From Gracilaria gracilis (lineage: Eukaryota; Rhodophyta; Florideophyceae; Gracilariales; Gracilariaceae), in assembly GCA_030374805.1 (NCBI GenBank), contig JARGSG010000207.1, positions 744,001 to 808,000 of the forward strand: 64,000 nt of DNA. The letters are read 5' to 3'. The position numbers and the translations under genes were made by a program. Position 1 is the first letter of the stretch; each line of letters begins with the position of its first letter. The notes below the pieces were generated by a model. That model made no database searches. It saw nothing but the letters and a program-made list of their open reading frames with translations, and was not told the DNA's origin. This document shows positions 40,974 through 53,151 of the stretch, piece after piece.

Positions 40974-42653
40974 ATGGCTGCCCTGAACGAAGCTTTGAGC
41001 GACGCAGACACTCAGGAGCCAGTCAAGCCTGAGCTCGAATCGCGTCACATTCCAGAAAGTGACGACGACGAAGACATTGTCATGATTCGCGTTAAGGACT
41101 CTGAAGAAGGCTCTGACAAGAAACTGGATGACAAGAAGGCCTCTGGAAAGGCTTCTCGTGTTGTCGAGCCCATTACTGACAGCGACCACAGTGATGATGA
41201 GCAGCAAACGGATCCCCCAGTTGACTTTGGAGAGGAGGAGGAAGATGAAGAGGAAGAGGTAACTGAGAAGCCCAAGGGAGGCATATCAGGACAGAAGGAA
41301 GACGATGATGATGATGATCTCATGGACTTTGACGATGATGACAAGAAGGCTGACAACTCTTCCAAAGCTCAGCAGCAGGAGGAAAAGGGCAGTCAGAAGA
41401 AGAAGAAAGGTACTGCAGCTTCCCAGTCTCCTAAGAAGACGAGGAAAGTAAAGACTAAGGAATTATCGCCTTCAAAGACTATCAGGAAGTCCAAGGCCGA
41501 CTTGAAGTCGAAGCCAAAGGCGGTTAAAGGAAGGCAAACCGTCTCGAGGAAAGTAACTCTGGTCGGGAAGACGAAACAGAAGGCCTCGAATCCTTCCAAA
41601 TCACCAGCCTCCGAAACAAATGCAAAGTCTGGCAGTGAAGTACAGGCATCGAAGAAAACTACGACGAGTAAAGCATTGGTGAGGAAGGCCGTGAAAACCT
41701 CGCTCAAGGGGGAAAAGGCTTCGTCGGCAAAGCAAAAGTCTCTCAAAGTCAAGAAGTCAATCGACAAAGAAGAAGTTGTCAAGGAGAAGAAATCGCCCAC
41801 CAAAAAGAACGCCAAGGCATCAGCTGTGACTACGTACTCAAAGAAAGCACAGAAGGCTACTGGCCAGCCCTCCAAGACGAAGGAAACTAAGAAGTCGGGT
41901 GAGGCCGCTGCTGCGCAGAAGAAGAAACTGGGGAGCAAAGTGGCCAAGAAGACTAAGGCAGCAAAGAAGAAGAAGGACGAAGAGAAGGCGGACAGCGAAA
42001 CTAATGGTAATGTAGAATGCGAGTCGGAAACTGAAGAGCCTACATCCGATTCCGATTCAATGTCGGACGAGTTGGCCACGACACCGGCCGCGAAATTGAA
42101 GATTCTTGGTAACCTGGCCTGCAGTTCTCGCGATCAGAATGCAGGGGCACTTCTTGATCATGCCGTGCAGCAACTTGGCCGGTATCATATCGTGTCCTAC
42201 AACGCCGAATCGAACGCGAAATTAACTGCTTACATAATCGGCAATGAGACGAAGCGAGGGTGGGGCTTGCTGCAGGCTATGGTAAGCGGAGTTCCATTGG
42301 TGTCTGAGAACTGGCTCTCTGGGTCCATTTCCGAAGGGAAGTGGATACCAATGAACACCTTCCGAAGTGATCGATTTGGTCAGTCGCCTCGTTCGGTGAC
42401 CAGCACGGGAGAAGCTAGTGGTAAGCTTTTGGACGGACTTCGAATTCGGGTTGTGTCCTCCGAAAAGGATGCGGACAGTATCCGGAAGATTGTGCGACTT
42501 TGTGGGGCGCGCTTGGCTGAAACTAGAGTGGATCTTGTGATTATTGACTCGAAGAGAAAGGTTGATACATGCCCGCACGTGCAGAAGAAATGGCTAGCAG
42601 ACTCTATCGAAGCTGGGATTCCTTTAGAGCATGAAGCGTACTCGCTGGGATAG
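40974..42653 (+). CDS. Nuclear protein with C-terminal tandem BRCT domains
   Basis: Predicted 559-residue single-exon protein. The N-terminal 140 residues are acidic (DDDED, EEEEDEEEE), with Ser-acidic clusters suited to CK2 phosphorylation. A lysine-rich, SPKK-like region (about 135-350) resembles linker-histone tails and likely binds DNA. Two BRCT domains end the protein (about 373-559). Their Trp-containing helices are visible in VSENWLSGSISEGKWIP and VQKKWLADSIEAG. Tandem BRCTs read phosphoproteins in DNA-damage and chromatin pathways (BRCA1, MDC1 and PAXIP1 types). The overall order is closest in style to MDC1, but the SPKK-like middle and acidic N-terminus are not diagnostic. The ATG at 40974 is 25 bases after a TATAAA, so the exact transcript start is unsettled. 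Confidence 0.85.
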   Translation: MAALNEALSDADTQEPVKPELESRHIPESDDDEDIVMIRVKDSEEGSDKKLDDKKASGKASRVVEPITDSDHSDDEQQTDPPVDFGEEEEDEEEEVTEKPKGGISGQKEDDDDDDLMDFDDDDKKADNSSKAQQQEEKGSQKKKKGTAASQSPKKTRKVKTKELSPSKTIRKSKADLKSKPKAVKGRQTVSRKVTLVGKTKQKASNPSKSPASETNAKSGSEVQASKKTTTSKALVRKAVKTSLKGEKASSAKQKSLKVKKSIDKEEVVKEKKSPTKKNAKASAVTTYSKKAQKATGQPSKTKETKKSGEAAAAQKKKLGSKVAKKTKAAKKKKDEEKADSETNGNVECESETEEPTSDSDSMSDELATTPAAKLKILGNLACSSRDQNAGALLDHAVQQLGRYHIVSYNAESNAKLTAYIIGNETKRGWGLLQAMVSGVPLVSENWLSGSISEGKWIPMNTFRSDRFGQSPRSVTSTGEASGKLLDGLRIRVVSSEKDADSIRKIVRLCGARLAETRVDLVIIDSKRKVDTCPHVQKKWLADSIEAGIPLEHEAYSLG

Positions 42654-43628
42654 GCTGACGGCTTTAGTTCATGTCCTTCCCTTCAGTAAGCCCTGTACGT
42701 TCATATTGGATAGTAAGCAGCGTGTCGGACACTGATAAGTGAATAGTGAGTGTGATGCGTGTTACTTGTTAGTTGATGTAGTAGCACTTGAGAGGCTCGT
42801 TGGAGCCAAGAACTTGTTGCATGGATCCGGTACCCTTTTGTATGCGCTCATCGCAGGTCTCGAGAATATAAATGTCAAACGCGTACTACCACAATCTTCA
42901 CTTCTCAAGGATGAGGGAAAGGAGGGATTATGCCGGGCTAAACCTTTCTTTTGGTAGTAGCCCTGTTACCCTCGTATCCCTCAACTTCCAACTCCTGTCG
43001 TGGACGAAGCGAGCGCTCGGATTGCATGATGCGAAGGGTGATGACTCATCGCGCATGAGATAATTCGGTGAGCGAATGCGACTTACAGTCAAGTTGACTG
43101 AGAGGCGCGGAGGCAGTGAGCTGATACTGCGCGTGCTTTGAAACAATGCCCAGCGAGGACAGGCTGAAACGGCTGCGATTGGTGGAACAAGTAAGCACTG
43201 AGGGCAAATGCAAGCGCTGATTGGGTAGACACTTGGCGTCTAACAGCCACATCCAATCACAACAATTACCGTACCCATGCACAATCAACACTCAGCCCGA
43301 CCGCGAGGCGAGCAGTTTCTCTCCAACGCACCGTACACAAATTTCTCTCCATCCCTCAGCAAACCTCTGGCTTGCGCTACTCATCGTATCATAAGCCGCC
43401 TCGAAACCTGTCTCGCTTGCGTCAGCGCAGGACGCTTGTATCACCTCCTCTCTGTCCGAAGGGGACTACCATCTTTACTGCTTCGCGTTCACCCGTGGTA
43501 CGACCTTTGGCGGCCTCTTGAGTTCTTAGTCATTCTCATCACGTTCTCAGTTTAAAACGTCTACTTCACCTCATTTCTTCGCGCACAGCTAGCCTTTACC
43601 ACCGCGCTGGTCGTGCGACTTGTGCAAT
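42654..43628. other. Spacer upstream of SERCA gene
   Basis: About 975 bases between two genes on the same strand. No coding signal on either strand. Pyrimidine-rich sequence runs up to the SERCA start (43560-43610). Confidence 0.45.
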
Positions 43629-46600
43629 ATGGTTGAATCCATGCATGCTGTACTGCGCGCTCCATGGAGCGCTGCTCCTTTGGAGGTAATGGCCGCGCAC
43701 GGTGTTGAGGAGCACACTGGTCTTTCTGAGTCTGAAGTGACCACTCGTCGCACCGAACACGGATGGAACACCATTCCCCCTCGTCAGGGAAAGTCCCTGC
43801 TCAAACTTGTGTTGGAACAATTTCAGGACCAACTTGTTATCATTCTATTGCTTGCAGCCGTCGTATCATTCGTATTGGCCTTTTTTGAAGAAGGACAAAA
43901 CCGTCTTCAGGCGTTTTTTGAACCATTGGTCATCTTACTCATTCTAATCGCCAACGCTATTGTGGGAGTGCTGCAGGAGAGGAATGCTGAGAGTGCTATC
44001 GAAGCTCTTAAGGAGTATGAACCTGAAACCGCCAACGTCCTGCGTGCAGGAGTCAAGCATGTGTTGAAGGCCGCTGAATTGGTACCGGGCGATATTGTTG
44101 AAGTTGCCGTCGGCGAGAAAGTCCCAGCTGACATGCGTATCGTTTCTCTGCAGAGTTCTGTCCTGCTCGCTGATCAGAGTATTGTTACTGGCGAAAGTCT
44201 CAGCGTTTCGAAGGAAACCACCAAGATTCCGTGCGCTGATGGAGATGCAGTCGTTCAAGACAAGAAGTGCATGCTCTTTAGTGGCAGCACGATCAGCAGA
44301 GGCAAATGTACCTGTGTAGTCACCACTACTGGTGTCAACACAGAGATTGGTATGATCCACTCTAATATTGTTGAGGAAGAGGACAACCCTACTCCTCTTA
44401 AGATTAAGCTTGATGAGTTCGGAGAATTTCTGTCCAAGGTTATTCTTGTCATATGTATTTTGGTTTGGCTTGTGAATGTTGGGAATTTCCGTTCTCATGG
44501 AGGATTGGTAAATGGTGCTGTGTACTACTTCAAGATTGCCGTCGCTTTGGCTGTAGCTGCCATTCCGGAAGGTCTACCTGCTGTTGTCACCACATGCCTT
44601 GCACTGGGGACCAAGACAATGGCTAAGAAGAACGCAATCGTCAGACACTTGCCCTCCGTTGAGACTCTTGGGTGCACAACCGTAATCTGCTCTGACAAGA
44701 CCGGAACGCTCACTACGAACATGATGAGCGTTCAACGAATTGTTGTGGCAGACGGGATTGACAATGAAACAGGTCGTGTACGCATGAAGGAGATTGCCGT
44801 GTCCGGGAATAGTCTAGAGCCTGAGGGTGAATTCACTGTTGTCGGAACATCTGAGAAGATTGAAACACTTGCAACTGAGAATCCCATCTATGCTGAAATG
44901 GCTGAGATTTCAACACTTTGCAACGACTCCTCACTTATTTACGACATGGAGAACAAACACTACGGTCGTATTGGAGAAGGCACTGAAGTTGCTCTGACCG
45001 TCTTCGCGGAGAAAGCTGGCGTGCCAGATAAAGCAGCGAACGAGTCTCGGCGATATGCAAACCCTTCAAACAAGACCTCGATATGTCGCAAGTACTGGCT
45101 CGATAAATCGGACAAGCTCGTCACCTTCGAGTTCACTCGTGACCGCAAAAGTATGTCCGTTCTTGTGGCAGAGAAGGGAGATGCCTCACAAACTCGTCTG
45201 CTCGTCAAAGGTGCGCCTGAATCCATCTTGGATAGATGTGCCTTCATGCGAACTGCAACCGGCAAAAGGGTTGAACTCTGTGGAGAAATGAAAGAGCAAT
45301 TTGGAGCAGAAGTTACGAGATTGAGTGGAGGATCCAGCGCCCTTCGCGTGCTGGCTGTGGCAGTGCGAGAAGATGCCCCTGGTCTTGGAGACTATGACTT
45401 GAAAGACACCTCCCAGTTCGCTTCGTATGAGAGTGATCTTACCCTTGTCGGCATAGTTGGTATGCTTGACCCGCCGCGTGAGGAAGTGAGGGAGGCCATT
45501 GCTGTGTGTCGTGACGCAGGGATTCGAGTGATTGTGATCACTGGCGATAACAAAGCAACCGCGGAAGCTATCTGCAGACGTATTGGTGTGTTTGATGAAA
45601 GCGAAGACCTTACTGGGAAGTCGTATACCGGGAGAGAGTTTGATGCACTGAAGGAATCTGAGCAAAAGTTTGCTGTTCAGCGAGCCTCATTGTTTGCCAG
45701 AGTCGAGCCGCAGCACAAGCAGAGACTAGTAGATCTACTTCGCAGTCAAAAGGAAGTGGTTGCCATGTCTGGAGATGGTGTAAACGATGCTCCAGCGCTG
45801 AAGAAGGCTGATATCGGTATTGCCATGGGATCTGGTACTGCAGTTGCCAAAGAAGTATCTTCAATGGTTCTCGCAGATGACAATTTTGCAACCATTGTGG
45901 CTGCTGTTGAGGAAGGTCGATCCATATACGCGAATATGAAGCAATTTATCCGATACCTCATCAGTTCTAACATTGGAGAAGTATGGTGCATTTTCCTTAC
46001 GGCCTTGCTTGGTATGCCAGAGGCCTTGATTCCCGTGCAGTTGTTATGGGTCAACCTTGTTACCGATGGACTCCCTGCCACTGCTCTAAGCTTCAACAAG
46101 GCTAGCAAAGACATAATGACTCAAAAGCCTCGAGGTTTGAGTGACAGCATTATCGACTCCTGGATGTTTTTCCGATACATGGCTATCGGAACCTATGTGG
46201 GAATTGGTACCGTTGGTGGATTCGCATGGTGGTACATGTTCTATGAGGATGGACCGAAAATGTCATGGTATGACATGACTCATTTCAGCACATGCACAGA
46301 GCAGGTCGGAAGAGGATGGTCTTGCAGCGTCTTCGAGCAGCGTAATGCGAGCACTGTTGCACTCACAATACTTGTGCTCATTGAGATGCTCAACGCTTTT
46401 AACAGTCTATCAGAGAACCAAAGCCTGCTAACGATGACGCCGCTTACGAACCCATTGCTCATCGTCGCGTGTTTCATGAGTATTGCTCTTCATTTAGTTA
46501 TTTTGTACGTCCCTTTCTTTGCTGAGATTTTCTCTGTGGTTCCATTGAGCAAACTAGAATGGATGGGGGTTATCTCGATGAGTCTTCCAGTCATCGTTTT

Positions 46601-46661
46601 GGATGAAATATTGAAGCTTGTGTCACGGAAGTATGTAAGTGATGATAAGAAGAGACAATAG
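43629..46661 (+). CDS. SERCA-type Ca2+-transporting P-type ATPase
   Basis: P2A-type Ca2+-ATPase that pumps Ca2+ from the cytosol into the ER. 1010 aa, single exon. Family motifs appear in order: TGES (187-190) in the actuator domain; PEGLP in membrane helix 4; the phosphorylated Asp 356 in [15 protein letters not shown] in the nucleotide-binding domain; [31 protein letters not shown] (from about 715); NIGEV in helix 5; and [16 protein letters not shown] in helix 6. The Ca2+-ligand residues of the SERCA subfamily are present, separating it from plasma-membrane PMCA pumps. No calmodulin-binding tail is seen. The first ATG in the frame is at 43629, and there are ten predicted membrane segments. 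The gene stands alone between spacers of about 1 and 2 kb. Confidence 0.97.
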   Translation: MVESMHAVLRAPWSAAPLEVMAAHGVEEHTGLSESEVTTRRTEHGWNTIPPRQGKSLLKLVLEQFQDQLVIILLLAAVVSFVLAFFEEGQNRLQAFFEPLVILLILIANAIVGVLQERNAESAIEALKEYEPETANVLRAGVKHVLKAAELVPGDIVEVAVGEKVPADMRIVSLQSSVLLADQSIVTGESLSVSKETTKIPCADGDAVVQDKKCMLFSGSTISRGKCTCVVTTTGVNTEIGMIHSNIVEEEDNPTPLKIKLDEFGEFLSKVILVICILVWLVNVGNFRSHGGLVNGAVYYFKIAVALAVAAIPEGLPAVVTTCLALGTKTMAKKNAIVRHLPSVETLGCTTVICSDKTGTLTTNMMSVQRIVVADGIDNETGRVRMKEIAVSGNSLEPEGEFTVVGTSEKIETLATENPIYAEMAEISTLCNDSSLIYDMENKHYGRIGEGTEVALTVFAEKAGVPDKAANESRRYANPSNKTSICRKYWLDKSDKLVTFEFTRDRKSMSVLVAEKGDASQTRLLVKGAPESILDRCAFMRTATGKRVELCGEMKEQFGAEVTRLSGGSSALRVLAVAVREDAPGLGDYDLKDTSQFASYESDLTLVGIVGMLDPPREEVREAIAVCRDAGIRVIVITGDNKATAEAICRRIGVFDESEDLTGKSYTGREFDALKESEQKFAVQRASLFARVEPQHKQRLVDLLRSQKEVVAMSGDGVNDAPALKKADIGIAMGSGTAVAKEVSSMVLADDNFATIVAAVEEGRSIYANMKQFIRYLISSNIGEVWCIFLTALLGMPEALIPVQLLWVNLVTDGLPATALSFNKASKDIMTQKPRGLSDSIIDSWMFFRYMAIGTYVGIGTVGGFAWWYMFYEDGPKMSWYDMTHFSTCTEQVGRGWSCSVFEQRNASTVALTILVLIEMLNAFNSLSENQSLLTMTPLTNPLLIVACFMSIALHLVILYVPFFAEIFSVVPLSKLEWMGVISMSLPVIVLDEILKLVSRKYVSDDKKRQ

Positions 46662-48622
46662 ATTCTGGTACTGGAAATCCCCTGGGAGAATGCTACATGT
46701 ACATCGATTTTGTGTCTCGCGTTCATCTGGAACTAGTGTTCAAATTCTTGCTAATGTGCTGTCGGCAGAGAAGGATTCCCTATCAATAGATTTGGTGCAC
46801 TGGCAGGGATGTAAGGAAATTGTCCAGGGAGGTTTAGAACGCTTGTGAACGCTTGACTTTACTGACTTTATGACTTATGGAACGGTTATCTCTATGAGGC
46901 TTTGGAAGTGCTACTTTCGGGGCTGATTTTGTCATTGTAAAGATCTATTGCACACTCCTTGATGTCCTCCCACCCCCTACAAGGGTAGTCTGGGCCTCTA
47001 CCATGGAATGTGTATATGGCATGAGAAGACACCTCTTTTGAACCCCAGAAGCTTTTGAGGGATAGAAGGCAATTCTAACCCAAGGTTGTTAGCACCAGTC
47101 TATCTAGAATGTTGCCTTCACCTCGTGAGCGAAGAGGCTCAAATAGTTTTGCTGATTTTGTTAAGAGATAGCCAGAACTGATATTGGCAGTTCTAGTGAG
47201 AGAACGATTCTTTCAACAGAAGCGTTCCGCATTAAGAAAATACTTGTGTGCTCATAAAGAAAAAGAGAGTATTCTCTAGAGTCACAACCTCACTGCCTAC
47301 CACCACCACCATCACCTCCGTAATCGCGAAACAAACATTCCTATAGATAAACTCATTCGCGACATCACCACAAGGGGTTTTACCGACACCAAGCTCCCTC
47401 ATTCAAGATATCTCTGAAATTCTATAAGATAGGCTCCGGAGCATACTGTCTTCTTCTCGGCATGTTGTTCCTCTCATCAAGATGCTTCCTCATGCTCAGC
47501 AATTTTTGCATCAACAAACTCCTCAGTCTCAATCTCTTGGAAATCCTTCGCGTTCTTCTCGTCGAAGCACTTCCGCCATATCTAACTGTTTGATCCGTAT
47601 CCAGCATGTCGGTCAAAAACTTCAACAAAGCCTGTGACTACGTAATCATGACGCTCCACGTGGTGGTACCGACCACAAAGTCCTTTACCATGATTTTTCC
47701 GTATGGTTGTTGTTGTTCTTTATTGGGGACTCTTTCTAGTTTATTGTGGACACCAGTATTCTATTTCTACACTGTAGTAGAGTTATTGTGGATAACAGTC
47801 TTCTACTACTAAACTGTAGTAAAGCTTCAAGCAACCATCTAGAAAGCTTCCTTTGACACCGGGCTCATTGTCTAAGGGGAAGCGTTGCAAGGGGAGCTAA
47901 CCCCCAAGAATTCTCACGTTGAGGTTCACCATTGCACGACTCGTTTTCGGCAATACCCTTGGTAAATGTGTTCTGGAATCATCAATACTTGTATAGATTA
48001 CTCTTCCCACTGACACATTGTGGGAGTCCGGAAGGAGTCCAGCAAGTGTGCGTGGATCAATTTTCATCGACGATGCAAATAAGATGTGCAATCAAATTTG
48101 AATTTCGGTGGCGTTGTTGCAGATTTAAAATCTTCGTTTCAGCATCAGACCGAGTGAAAGGCGTGCACTTGGCGCAGTGCTGTTGGGCAGCTGATGTATG
48201 TAGTCGACAGTGATTGGGTTGGGGAAAGCGTGAAAATCGGAAATTTCTAGGCAGAGAAGCGCCGACTTCGTCTAGAAGTTCGGGCGCGTGGGCATTTGGC
48301 CTCCACAGGCCCCGTCGTCCAGTCTGCGCATGCATAGATAGTCCTCACCGAACCAGCGCCGCCACCCGGCACAAATCTTTGCTAGATACAAGACTACCGA
48401 CGTATACCACGGTACAACGGTACAACGGTACTTGCCGTCCGGATCTACTTAACGCCGTACTTCCCACACCGCCCCCGCCTTGTCCTCATCCTTTCACTTC
48501 CACTTGTTCAACTTCACGATCGCACCCTACGACCAGACTACACCCCGTTGACGATCAGCCCCTTCTGATCCGAGTGCACTCGGTCCGCCTGTTCACCGCG
48601 CGTTTCTGGCTCTGTCGCCGCC
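46662..48622. other. 2-kb spacer with 42-bp repeats
   Basis: No recognisable gene on either strand. It has a CACCAC run near 47301-47315 and a 42-base tandem repeat at 47720-47824. The last 400 bases are pyrimidine-rich and lead to the Ran gene. Confidence 0.5.
47720..47824. repeat. 42-bp tandem repeat, two copies plus a partial
   Basis: TTATTGTGGA starts units at 47741 and 47783, and each ends with ACTGTAGTA then AAG or GAG. A degenerate partial copy (TTATTGGGGA) lies at 47720. Confidence 0.75.
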
Positions 48623-49483
48623 ATGGCCCAAAATCAACCACAGACTATCCCGACCTTCAAGGTTGTGCTTGTCGGAGATGGAGGTGTTGGAAAGACAACC
48701 TTCGTCAAGAGGCATATCACCGGCGAATTTGAGAAGCGCTATATTGCTACCATGGGTGTCGAAGTACATCCGCTAAAGTTCTCAACAAATTTTGGCCCCA
48801 TCCTCATGAACGTCTGGGATACCGCCGGTCAAGAAAAACTTGGTGGTCTTCGTGATGGTTACTAGTAAGTTCACGTTTCACATTCTGTTCATTACCACTG
48901 CACATGAAGAGCCTTTTGAGCTTCTGCTCCTGCGCTATTCGAGTCACGTCGTTGCGCGTCTTTTAACCCCTATTCATTCTGATGTGCAAGTCATGTTCTT
49001 TCTCAAGCTACCCTGTCGGAACACTAACCGTTTCTTCTGATACATCTTGTTCCTCTGTCGTATCACAGCATTCAGGGAAATGCAGCAATCATCATGTTCG
49101 ATGTCACCTCTCGTATGACCTACAAAAATGTTCCGCAATGGCATCGCGATCTCGTACGAGTGTGCGAGAACATCCCTATCGTTCTGTGCGGGAACAAAGT
49201 GGACATCAAAGATCGAAAGGTCAAGGCCAAGAGCATCACCTTTCATCGGAAAAAGTCTCTTCAGTACTATGAACTCAGTGCGAAGAGCAACTATAACTTC
49301 GAAAAGCCCTTCCTGTGGATTGCTCGTAAGCTTATCGGCAACCCCGCTGTTCAGTTCACCGAGGCTCTTGCGCTTCAACCGCCTGAGATTATCATCTCTC
49401 AAGACCAGGTAGCCCAGATCGAGAAGGACATCGCTGATGTCAGCCAAGTTCCTTTGCCCGATGAAGAGGACAATGACATGTAA
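48623..49483 (+). CDS. RAN: Ran GTPase
   Basis: Small GTPase that drives nucleocytoplasmic transport and spindle assembly. Two exons, 48623-48864 and 49069-49483. The 204-base intron (GTAAGT donor, CACAG acceptor) falls inside the Tyr codon of the switch II segment RDGYYIQGN. 218 aa, essentially the family length of 216. The P-loop GDGGVGKTT, switch [13 protein letters not shown], the NKVD guanine-recognition motif and the SAKSNYNF block are all present, as is the EPFLW-like [10 protein letters not shown]. The C-terminal acidic tail (DEEDNDM) resembles the Ran DEDDDL end and marks it as Ran rather than Rab or Ras. The start has a near-ideal Kozak context, GCCGCCATGG. Confidence 0.98.
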
Positions 49484-50226
49484 CTTTGAATCGCTCGTCT
49501 GTCTGGCTGTTCCCATGTTTCTGTTGATCTTCCTCGATTCCATAAGACTAAAGCAAGCTCTTAGAGCCATGGAAACATGCCTTGGTCTCATTCCATCATA
49601 AGGTGGGCAACGTCTGCCAAACGTTTCAATCATTGAGAAAGGGATCCCGTACAGCTCGAAAATTTCATGACTGCAGGAGTTTTAATCTAGATGGCCACTC
49701 GTTAGCTCTTCGTCGTACCGATCTTTCAGAAATTGTCGCTGGTAAAACTTCGAAGTGCTCACCGAACAAGGCTTGCGATATTGGGAAACACTAGATTACA
49801 GAACGAAATGTACTGCTTCGGTAATCAAAGCTGTGGAAAGCAGGAACTTTTCCTATTCAAGATGAGTATGTTCCGGAGCGTAAATGTTTGAGTACACTTC
49901 TCAACTTGTACTAGCTGCCTTTTTTAGTAAACTTGTTTTCTGCGTCTTTTGGTACCCTTTCCCGACAGAAGATGTACCTGTGTGAAAGAAATACCATGAC
50001 TGGCTAGTACGGAGACAAAAACTGGCCAGAAATACAGAACTGTTGTTTTACCGACGTGGCGACGCCGTGGGCGGAGGGGGAACACGATCCTGCCCAGGTA
50101 CATTTGAATATCTCTAGTGTCTACATGGCAATTGTGCTCATATGCTAGATTTAGTCTTTGAAGATTAAGGCTGTCTATACAAAATTGGGTAAAGGGAGTT
50201 ATCTCTATCCCGGGGATCCTTGCGCA
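49484..50226. other. Convergent spacer
   Basis: About 740 bases between the convergent Ran and M13 peptidase genes. No coding signal. Confidence 0.45.
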
Positions 50227-52524
50227 TCACCACAGTTCACACCGCGTGACAGGGTTATACCTGCTCCCATTTCGACAAGAGAATGCGTCTGCAAAGGCTG
50301 GGCTCTGGCTCAACGGGCCAAGAACCCGAAACTTTGCCGGAGAATGCGGGTCAGTCATGATATCTACTTTAAGCGATTCGCGCCGGTAGAGAGTGCACCA
50401 AGTCTGCGCGTACGCAACGAAAAACAGCTGATCGTTGGTGAGTTCTCTCGCCAAGAGCGCATTTGGGGGAGGAATGCCGTCTTCACTGTTGTTAGCTCTA
50501 CTCTTGAAAGCGCGAAACGCGACGTTAGCCCCGTTAGTATCGGCAAGATTTTCACCGAGGGTGAGGTTGCCACGGATGTGAATGTCCACGTCTCGTGGCT
50601 TGTACGTATCGTATAGATCAATGTAACATTGTGCCTTATCTTTGTACTTCGAAACAGACGAGTCGGACCACCACGGTGTCAACATGCCGTCCTTGTCGTA
50701 CTGACGACCTTGGTCATCAAAACCATGGGACATTTCGTGCCCAATCACAGCGCCAATACTGCCATAGTTCATCGCTTCAGGGTACGCATCAGAGAAGAAC
50801 GGTTGCTGCAGTATGCCGGCAGGGAAAACCATCTCATTTCGAGTAACCGAGTAATAGGCGTTCACCTCATGAGGGTTCATGAACCACTCTGTGCGGTCGA
50901 TAGGATTACCCAGGCGGTTTAGACGTTTTCGCCATTTGTGCGCAATCGCAGAATCAACGTTGCTCTGGAAGGAAGCAGAAATATCAACGTCGTCATAAGT
51001 GTCTAACTTTTCACTATAGCCAACCTTCCAGTCGATAGCATTCAGCTTCTCAATCGCGGCATCGATGGTCGCTTGATCCATCCAATTCTCCGACTTCAAC
51101 GTTTTGGCAAACGACTTGGAAATCTCCTTGGCAAGATCCACAGCTACTTGCTTTCGACTTTCGGGGAAATGTTTCTTAACAAAGGCGGCACCCAAGGCCT
51201 CTCCGAGATGTCTGGTTGTCAACGTTTGACAGTACTTCCATTTGTCAGGCAATTGCTTCAAGCCGTAAACGTGCTGCTTAAACTTGAAAGTCTCATGATA
51301 AGCACTCTCACCCAGCAGACCTTCCTTCGCCGCTGATCGAACCAGATGGAAAGCAAGATAGCCCTTTATAATCTTGCGCATCTCGGCGTTGGAGTCGACG
51401 ATGTCGACCAAGGCAGCCACCGCACGGATAAAAGGGACATTATCGATGATAACCGAGCCGCCAAGTCGCTGTTTGTCAACATCAAGCGCTTGGATATAGT
51501 CGGAAAACTTGAGCTCGGTGGGCAGGTGGTCGATGGCAATCTTGTTGTATACCTTTTGAGGGTTTCGCAGTTCCTCCGGCGGCATAGAGAGGTTGGCCAA
51601 CACGGTCTCAAACTTCAAAACGTTTTCCGCCAGCTGGTGGTTTCCCTTTCGCGGGATGAGGCGCGCTTTGCCGGCAATGTTGAGCATGGTCTCCATCAAG
51701 CGCAGATACTTTAGTCTCATATCTACTTCGCGGTCAGTGTGCTTGAGATAGTCGTCGCGGTGAGGGAGGCCCAAGCCTCCCTGACCGATGTAGAGCGCAT
51801 AACGGCTGGTGTTCTTCTCATCAAGACTGGTGGATATGTCAAACAGAGCGGTGGACGATTGCAAATGAAGGCGAGCAATGAGGCGAAGCAACTGACGCGA
51901 GTTACGTAAGGCGTTGAATTGATCACGAAACGGGCGAATGTAGAGCGTATTAAGCGCACCCACGCCCATCTGGTCAATGCACGACGCGTAAAACATGCCC
52001 GGCTTGGACGGAGGATTGGCGTTCTGCAAATCGACTTCAAGAATATCCTTGACCATCATCTGAATAATATCGTACACGACGCTAAAGGACTTGGAAAACT
52101 GGGTCTTATCGCTCGGAATGGTGGCGGTCCTGAGCCACGATCCGCACGCATACTCGTAGAAGTTGTCGCACGGATCGGCGCTGCGGTCCATGGCGGCCAG
52201 CACGGAGTCGGCCACGGACTGCTGATCGCGGCGCGGCTCGAGAAAGTTGGACGGACTGGACACGTCGATGACGGCGGCGATGGCCAGACAGGCCAGGGCG
52301 ACGGCCAGCAACACCAGCAGCAGCTTGCCGTAGTGCACGATGCGCATGGGCACATCGCGGCGGTAATAACCCGGCGGCGCGGGCGGGTACTTGAGCGGCT
52401 GCAGCTCGCCGTCTTGGTAGTGGCGCTCGTCGTCCGCGTCCGCACTGAGCTGCGCGTAGCCGCGCGCACCGCGGCGCTCGGGCGGGGGCGGGGGCGGGGG
52501 CGGGGGCGGAGAGACGGGCGTCAT
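50227..52524 (-). CDS. M13 (neprilysin/ECE-like) zinc metallopeptidase
   Basis: Type II membrane zinc metallopeptidase of family M13, 765 aa from the ATG at 52524. A cytosolic N-terminus of about 65 residues includes a Pro run. One membrane segment lies at about 68-87. The extracellular or luminal part contains DRSADPCDNFYEYACGSW, the usual M13 N-terminal block, and the zinc site HEMSH (about residue 592) with the third ligand in ENLAD (about 657). The tail ends CRNGSRYNPVTRCELW, whose CxxW C-terminus is standard in M13. All catalytic residues are present. Substrates of M13 enzymes are short peptides; the role here is unknown. The gene is in one exon. Confidence 0.95.
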   Translation of the reverse strand: MTPVSPPPPPPPPPPERRGARGYAQLSADADDERHYQDGELQPLKYPPAPPGYYRRDVPMRIVHYGKLLLVLLAVALACLAIAAVIDVSSPSNFLEPRRDQQSVADSVLAAMDRSADPCDNFYEYACGSWLRTATIPSDKTQFSKSFSVVYDIIQMMVKDILEVDLQNANPPSKPGMFYASCIDQMGVGALNTLYIRPFRDQFNALRNSRQLLRLIARLHLQSSTALFDISTSLDEKNTSRYALYIGQGGLGLPHRDDYLKHTDREVDMRLKYLRLMETMLNIAGKARLIPRKGNHQLAENVLKFETVLANLSMPPEELRNPQKVYNKIAIDHLPTELKFSDYIQALDVDKQRLGGSVIIDNVPFIRAVAALVDIVDSNAEMRKIIKGYLAFHLVRSAAKEGLLGESAYHETFKFKQHVYGLKQLPDKWKYCQTLTTRHLGEALGAAFVKKHFPESRKQVAVDLAKEISKSFAKTLKSENWMDQATIDAAIEKLNAIDWKVGYSEKLDTYDDVDISASFQSNVDSAIAHKWRKRLNRLGNPIDRTEWFMNPHEVNAYYSVTRNEMVFPAGILQQPFFSDAYPEAMNYGSIGAVIGHEMSHGFDDQGRQYDKDGMLTPWWSDSSVSKYKDKAQCYIDLYDTYKPRDVDIHIRGNLTLGENLADTNGANVAFRAFKSRANNSEDGIPPPNALLARELTNDQLFFVAYAQTWCTLYRRESLKVDIMTDPHSPAKFRVLGPLSQSPAFADAFSCRNGSRYNPVTRCELW

Positions 52525-53151
52525 ATGTAGCGGGCGTGGGGGGGAAAGGAGGAAGAGGGGGGAGCGAGCGACACGCAGCGCGCACGCGAGGCGGGGGGTG
52601 GGGAGACGCAACAGCGGGCTCCAGCGGCAGCAGGAGAGGCGGGGAGCGCGTGGGGGCGTGTGGCAGCAACGACAAGCGCCGACAGGCGGCGGCGCGTGGC
52701 GCGGTGAATTGAAAAAGAGGCACGCGCCTTACAGCGGGGGGCGGCGGCGGCGCAAAGGCGCGCGTCAAAAATAGCTGCGCCAGCGGCGGCGCTCGCGGAC
52801 GCGCGCCAAGCGGCCACGTTGACTATCTCTCGAAGCGGCGGGCGGGTGCGCGCCGCCACACGCCGAGCGCGCCGTCTGACGTAAGTATGACGCAACGCGC
52901 TGCGCGCCGCGTGCGCTTTCCGCGCCGCGCACGCGTCGGCGCGCTGTACGTGTACATACAGCGCTGTCACCGCTGTCAACTTACAAGTGGATTGCCATTC
53001 TGTTTACCACCGCCGCGTCGCTCGTGGCACTCCGCCGCCGCCGCGCGCCCCCCCACCCGCCGCGCGCTCCTCCCGTAGATACAAACAACAATAGACAAAA
53101 ACAACACACACACAAAGCACATGAGCAAAACAACAAAACGGCGCCCAGTCG
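52525..53151. other. GC-rich spacer upstream of M13 gene
   Basis: CpG-rich sequence. It is probably the promoter of the minus-strand M13 gene, with the 3' end of the zinc-finger gene at its far side. Frames read through it are Arg and Ala rich and composition driven. Confidence 0.45.

Noticed and set aside
51919..52530. 203-residue plus-strand frame opposite the M13 gene
   Set aside because: It is the antisense shadow of the metallopeptidase coding sequence and has no recognisable features.
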